Below are positions 62,003 to 64,000 of a DNA stretch of 64,000 nucleotides, piece by piece (the first letter of the stretch is position 1; every line of letters starts with the position of its first letter). The stretch is taken from NCBI RefSeq assembly GCF_044458865.1, contig NZ_JBITIH010000003.1:186001-250000 (forward strand). The letters are read 5' to 3'. The notes below the pieces were generated by a model. That model was given only the letters and a program-made list of their open reading frames with translations. It had not been told where the DNA came from and did not search any database. The translations under genes and the position numbers were made by a program. The stretch is from Micromonospora_G sp044458865 (GTDB taxonomy: Bacteria; Actinomycetota; Actinomycetes; Mycobacteriales; Micromonosporaceae).

Positions 62003-63721
62003 TCAGTGGCCTGGGGTCGGCGGGGGGAGGAAGAGCAGGAGATCACGCAGGGAGTCAAGCACGGTGGGAGGTAGTGCGGATCGGGCAGCAAAATCCTCGA
62101 ACGAGACAAATCCGCCGCGCAGGGACCGCTCCATCGCGATCTGCCGGCCCTGTTCCGGTGCGATCCCCGGCAGACTCCAGAGCACATGGTCGACAACCGC
62201 GTTGACGTCGATCAGACCGCCGTCGTCGACGGTACGGAGCAGATCGGGCCGGCCGATACGCAATCCCACCCGCGCGGCCGGATAGTGCTGGAGCAACTGT
62301 CGAGCCTGCTCCCGCCGGGCCCGTTGGGCCACCGCGAGGTCACTCGTCGGCTCCCTCGCCGACCGGTCCATCCAGAGGTTGATCAGCAGTGCGTGGACCG
62401 CCCCCACGAGCCAGATCGTCCACAGCGCCGTAACCGCGACGACGTCGAATACGGTGAGGTCCACCTCCTCCTCTTCCAACTGCACCACCCAGGTGAGGAA
62501 CAAAGCCGTCAATGCGGCGTAGATCAGCACCGTCGCGGCCAGTAGACGACCCCGACGCTGGGAGTAGTGGTAGAGCATGACGAGCCAGGTGAACAGGCCG
62601 CAGGTGACCAGCACGGTCACCATTCCGACGCCGCCTTCCAACCAGGGGCTCCACGTCCGGCGGCCGGTCTCGGCCGCGAGCGTCCCCTGGCCCGGCAGCA
62701 TCGGCATCGGCACCGGCATCGGCACCGCCGCGAAGGCGGGCGGGCCGGCCACCGCGAAGGCAGGCGGGTAGACCGGACCCGGCGGCGTAGCCAGGACGGT
62801 GGGCACAGGCGCGGATGCCGGCACGGGCTCGGTGACGGGCTCGGTGACGGGCGCCGCCGCAGGTACGACAGCCCGCGCGGCAAACGGTACGGCCGCAGCC
62901 GCCGGTGCGATCAGCACCGGTGGCACGAATCGTTCCTGCTCACCCGCCGCCCCGAGGGTCGGATCGGACCGCAGGATCCGCCGGTGCAGTTCCTGGAGGT
63001 TCTCGCCGGGCTCGACGCCGTACTCCTCGCGGAGCAGTGCCCGTACCTCACGGAACGCCGCCAGGGCCTCGGCCTGCCTCCCGGAGCGGTAGAGCGCCAA
63101 CATGAGCAGCCCGTGCAGTTGCTCCCGTACCGGAAATCGGCCGACCGCCTGGATCAGGTCGGTGACCATCTCCTTGTGCCGGCCGAGGCCCAGCTCGACC
63201 TCGGCCCAGGACTCCAACGCCGCCGCCCGACCCTCGACCAGGCGCGTACGCGCCGCGTCGAAGAAGGTCCCGTTGAGCCCGACGAGCGGCTCGCCCTGCC
63301 AGAGCGCCAGGGCCCGGCGCAGTTCGTCGGCGGCCTCATCCGACCGCTCCTCGGTACGCGCGACCGCCGCCCGCCGGACCAGACGCTCGAAGAGCTCCAC
63401 GTCGAGGTTCTCGGCGGAGACCCGCAACTGGTAACCGGCGTCGGTGAGGGTCAGTAGCTGTCCCGGGCTGCGTGGTGACCGCTCCGGCTCCAGCACCCGG
63501 CGCAGCCCCGCGACGTACTTCTGCACGACGTTCGGACCGTTCATCGGCGGCTCGTCCTGCCAGACCGCGTCGACGATCTGGGTGGGCGAGACCGGACGTC
63601 CGGCATAGAGCAGCAGCATGGCGAGCACCGCTCGCTGCTTGCCCGGCCCAAGGTCGAGTTCCCGGTCACCATGCCACGCCCGCAGTGGCCCCAGCAGCTC
63701 GAAGCGCAGGCCCGCGCCCAT
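62003..63721 (-). CDS. SARP/BTAD-type regulator with membrane helices
   Basis: A 572-residue AfsR/SARP-like protein. An OmpR-type winged helix (1-97: LDLGPGKQRAVLAMLLLYAG; GPNVVQKYVAGLRRVLE) and a BTAD domain (about 104-250) precede a Pro/Ala/Val-rich linker (265-355). Two to four hydrophobic segments follow (about 368-460), then a helix-hairpin-helix-like tail (LIDVNAVVDHVLWSLPGIAP). A DNA-binding activator tied to the membrane is unusual. Divergent from a lipoprotein gene it may control. Confidence 0.82.
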   Translation of the reverse strand: MGAGLRFELLGPLRAWHGDRELDLGPGKQRAVLAMLLLYAGRPVSPTQIVDAVWQDEPPMNGPNVVQKYVAGLRRVLEPERSPRSPGQLLTLTDAGYQLRVSAENLDVELFERLVRRAAVARTEERSDEAADELRRALALWQGEPLVGLNGTFFDAARTRLVEGRAAALESWAEVELGLGRHKEMVTDLIQAVGRFPVREQLHGLLMLALYRSGRQAEALAAFREVRALLREEYGVEPGENLQELHRRILRSDPTLGAAGEQERFVPPVLIAPAAAAVPFAARAVVPAAAPVTEPVTEPVPASAPVPTVLATPPGPVYPPAFAVAGPPAFAAVPMPVPMPMLPGQGTLAAETGRRTWSPWLEGGVGMVTVLVTCGLFTWLVMLYHYSQRRGRLLAATVLIYAALTALFLTWVVQLEEEEVDLTVFDVVAVTALWTIWLVGAVHALLINLWMDRSAREPTSDLAVAQRARREQARQLLQHYPAARVGLRIGRPDLLRTVDDGGLIDVNAVVDHVLWSLPGIAPEQGRQIAMERSLRGGFVSFEDFAARSALPPTVLDSLRDLLLFLPPPTPGH

Positions 63722-63879
63722 CTACACCCCGCTCCTGACCTCGGATTCCGCCGGCCGCAGTGCGCGTCAGCCGGACGGCAGCATAACGACAGCGGTACGG
63801 CAGTACGCGCTGACATTCTCATGATCGAAACGCACATCCCCGCCCGGCGCAGTCATGCGGGCAGAGAGAAGAGATAGAC

Positions 63880-64000
63880 ATGCGGCGACGTACCACCACG
63901 ATCAATACCTTCCGGCGAGCGACCGTCACCGCTGCCGCACTCGCCACCATCGCCGGCACGTTGGCCGGCTGCGGGCAGGACACGCCCGGCTCGTCGGAGT
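63880..64000 (+). CDS. Lipoprotein (partial, runs off the window)
   Basis: The first 40 residues only: basic N-terminus MRRRTTTINTFRRATVTAAA, a hydrophobic core and the lipobox LAGC (Cys31 or so), then a Gly/Ser-rich start of the mature part. AGAGAAGAGA lies upstream of the ATG. The function cannot be told from this fragment. It faces the SARP-type gene across 158 bases. Confidence 0.75.
   Translation, partial: MRRRTTTINTFRRATVTAAALATIAGTLAGCGQDTPGSSE

Overview
The window reads as chromosomal DNA from a high-GC actinobacterium, most likely a member of the Micromonosporaceae (Micromonospora-like). The grounds are very high GC, frequent GTG starts, and a minus-strand block in the classical actinobacterial order tRNA-Thr, tRNA-Met, rpmG, hadA, hadB, tRNA-Trp, secE, nusG, rplK, rplA, rplJ, rplL, rpoB. 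That order is established for Mycobacterium and relatives; the family assignment is inference. I see no transposase, integrase, phage gene or CRISPR array.

Layout. 1-11.4 kb: transcription/translation core (rpoB, L7/L12, L10, L1, L11, NusG, SecE, L33, three tRNAs, HadAB-like dehydratases), interrupted by a damaged ABC transporter pair and by an assembly gap with G/C homopolymers near 4.0-4.2 kb. 11.5-16.1 kb: a membrane GAF-GGDEF-EAL protein with a 56-residue membrane protein upstream, then a gene-poor, more AT-rich stretch holding one frameshifted gene, and tRNA-Tyr. 16.2-19.2 kb: YajQ, an MFS exporter and HtpX. 19.3-31.3 kb: an incomplete complex I-like cluster (nuoB ... nuoC-H ... nuoI-J-K-L-M-N, no A, D, E, F or G), interrupted by a SnoaL-like gene, a glucose-dehydrogenase-like gene and a DUF2252 gene. 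31.4-36.9 kb: a SigE-family sigma factor with an overlapping membrane partner and a secreted relative, a DUF305 lipoprotein, a chitin-active LPMO and UppP. 37-47.5 kb: PLP decarboxylase, GPH-type symporter, alkyltransferase-like protein, proB-proA, a terpene-cyclase-fold protein, MoeZ, a DUF3152 metalloprotease-like protein and an alpha/beta hydrolase. 47.6-55.9 kb: a 1020-residue largely disordered protein, TetR, DUF3107, a ferritin-like protein, a DEAD-box helicase with a structured leader, and a methyltransferase. 55.9-64 kb: a small membrane protein, an XRE-like regulator, CsoR with a His-rich copper-type partner, an NlpC/P60 hydrolase, a RecQ helicase fused to a phosphoribosyltransferase-like domain, a membrane-bound SARP-type regulator and the start of a lipoprotein.

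The most unusual signal is a family of four ~50-bp inverted-repeat elements (arms GGAAGGGGCCCTTCC). Each sits just past the 3' end of a gene, and two of them lie at the two breaks in the nuo cluster. Other points of interest are the sigma factor/membrane protein/secreted protein set that shares one extracytoplasmic domain, and two genes that look broken (ABC permease and the gene at 15.3-15.8 kb). Most of the rest is ordinary, well conserved actinobacterial chromosome. Starts were chosen by ribosome-binding sites and overlaps; functions come from motifs recognised by eye, with no database search.
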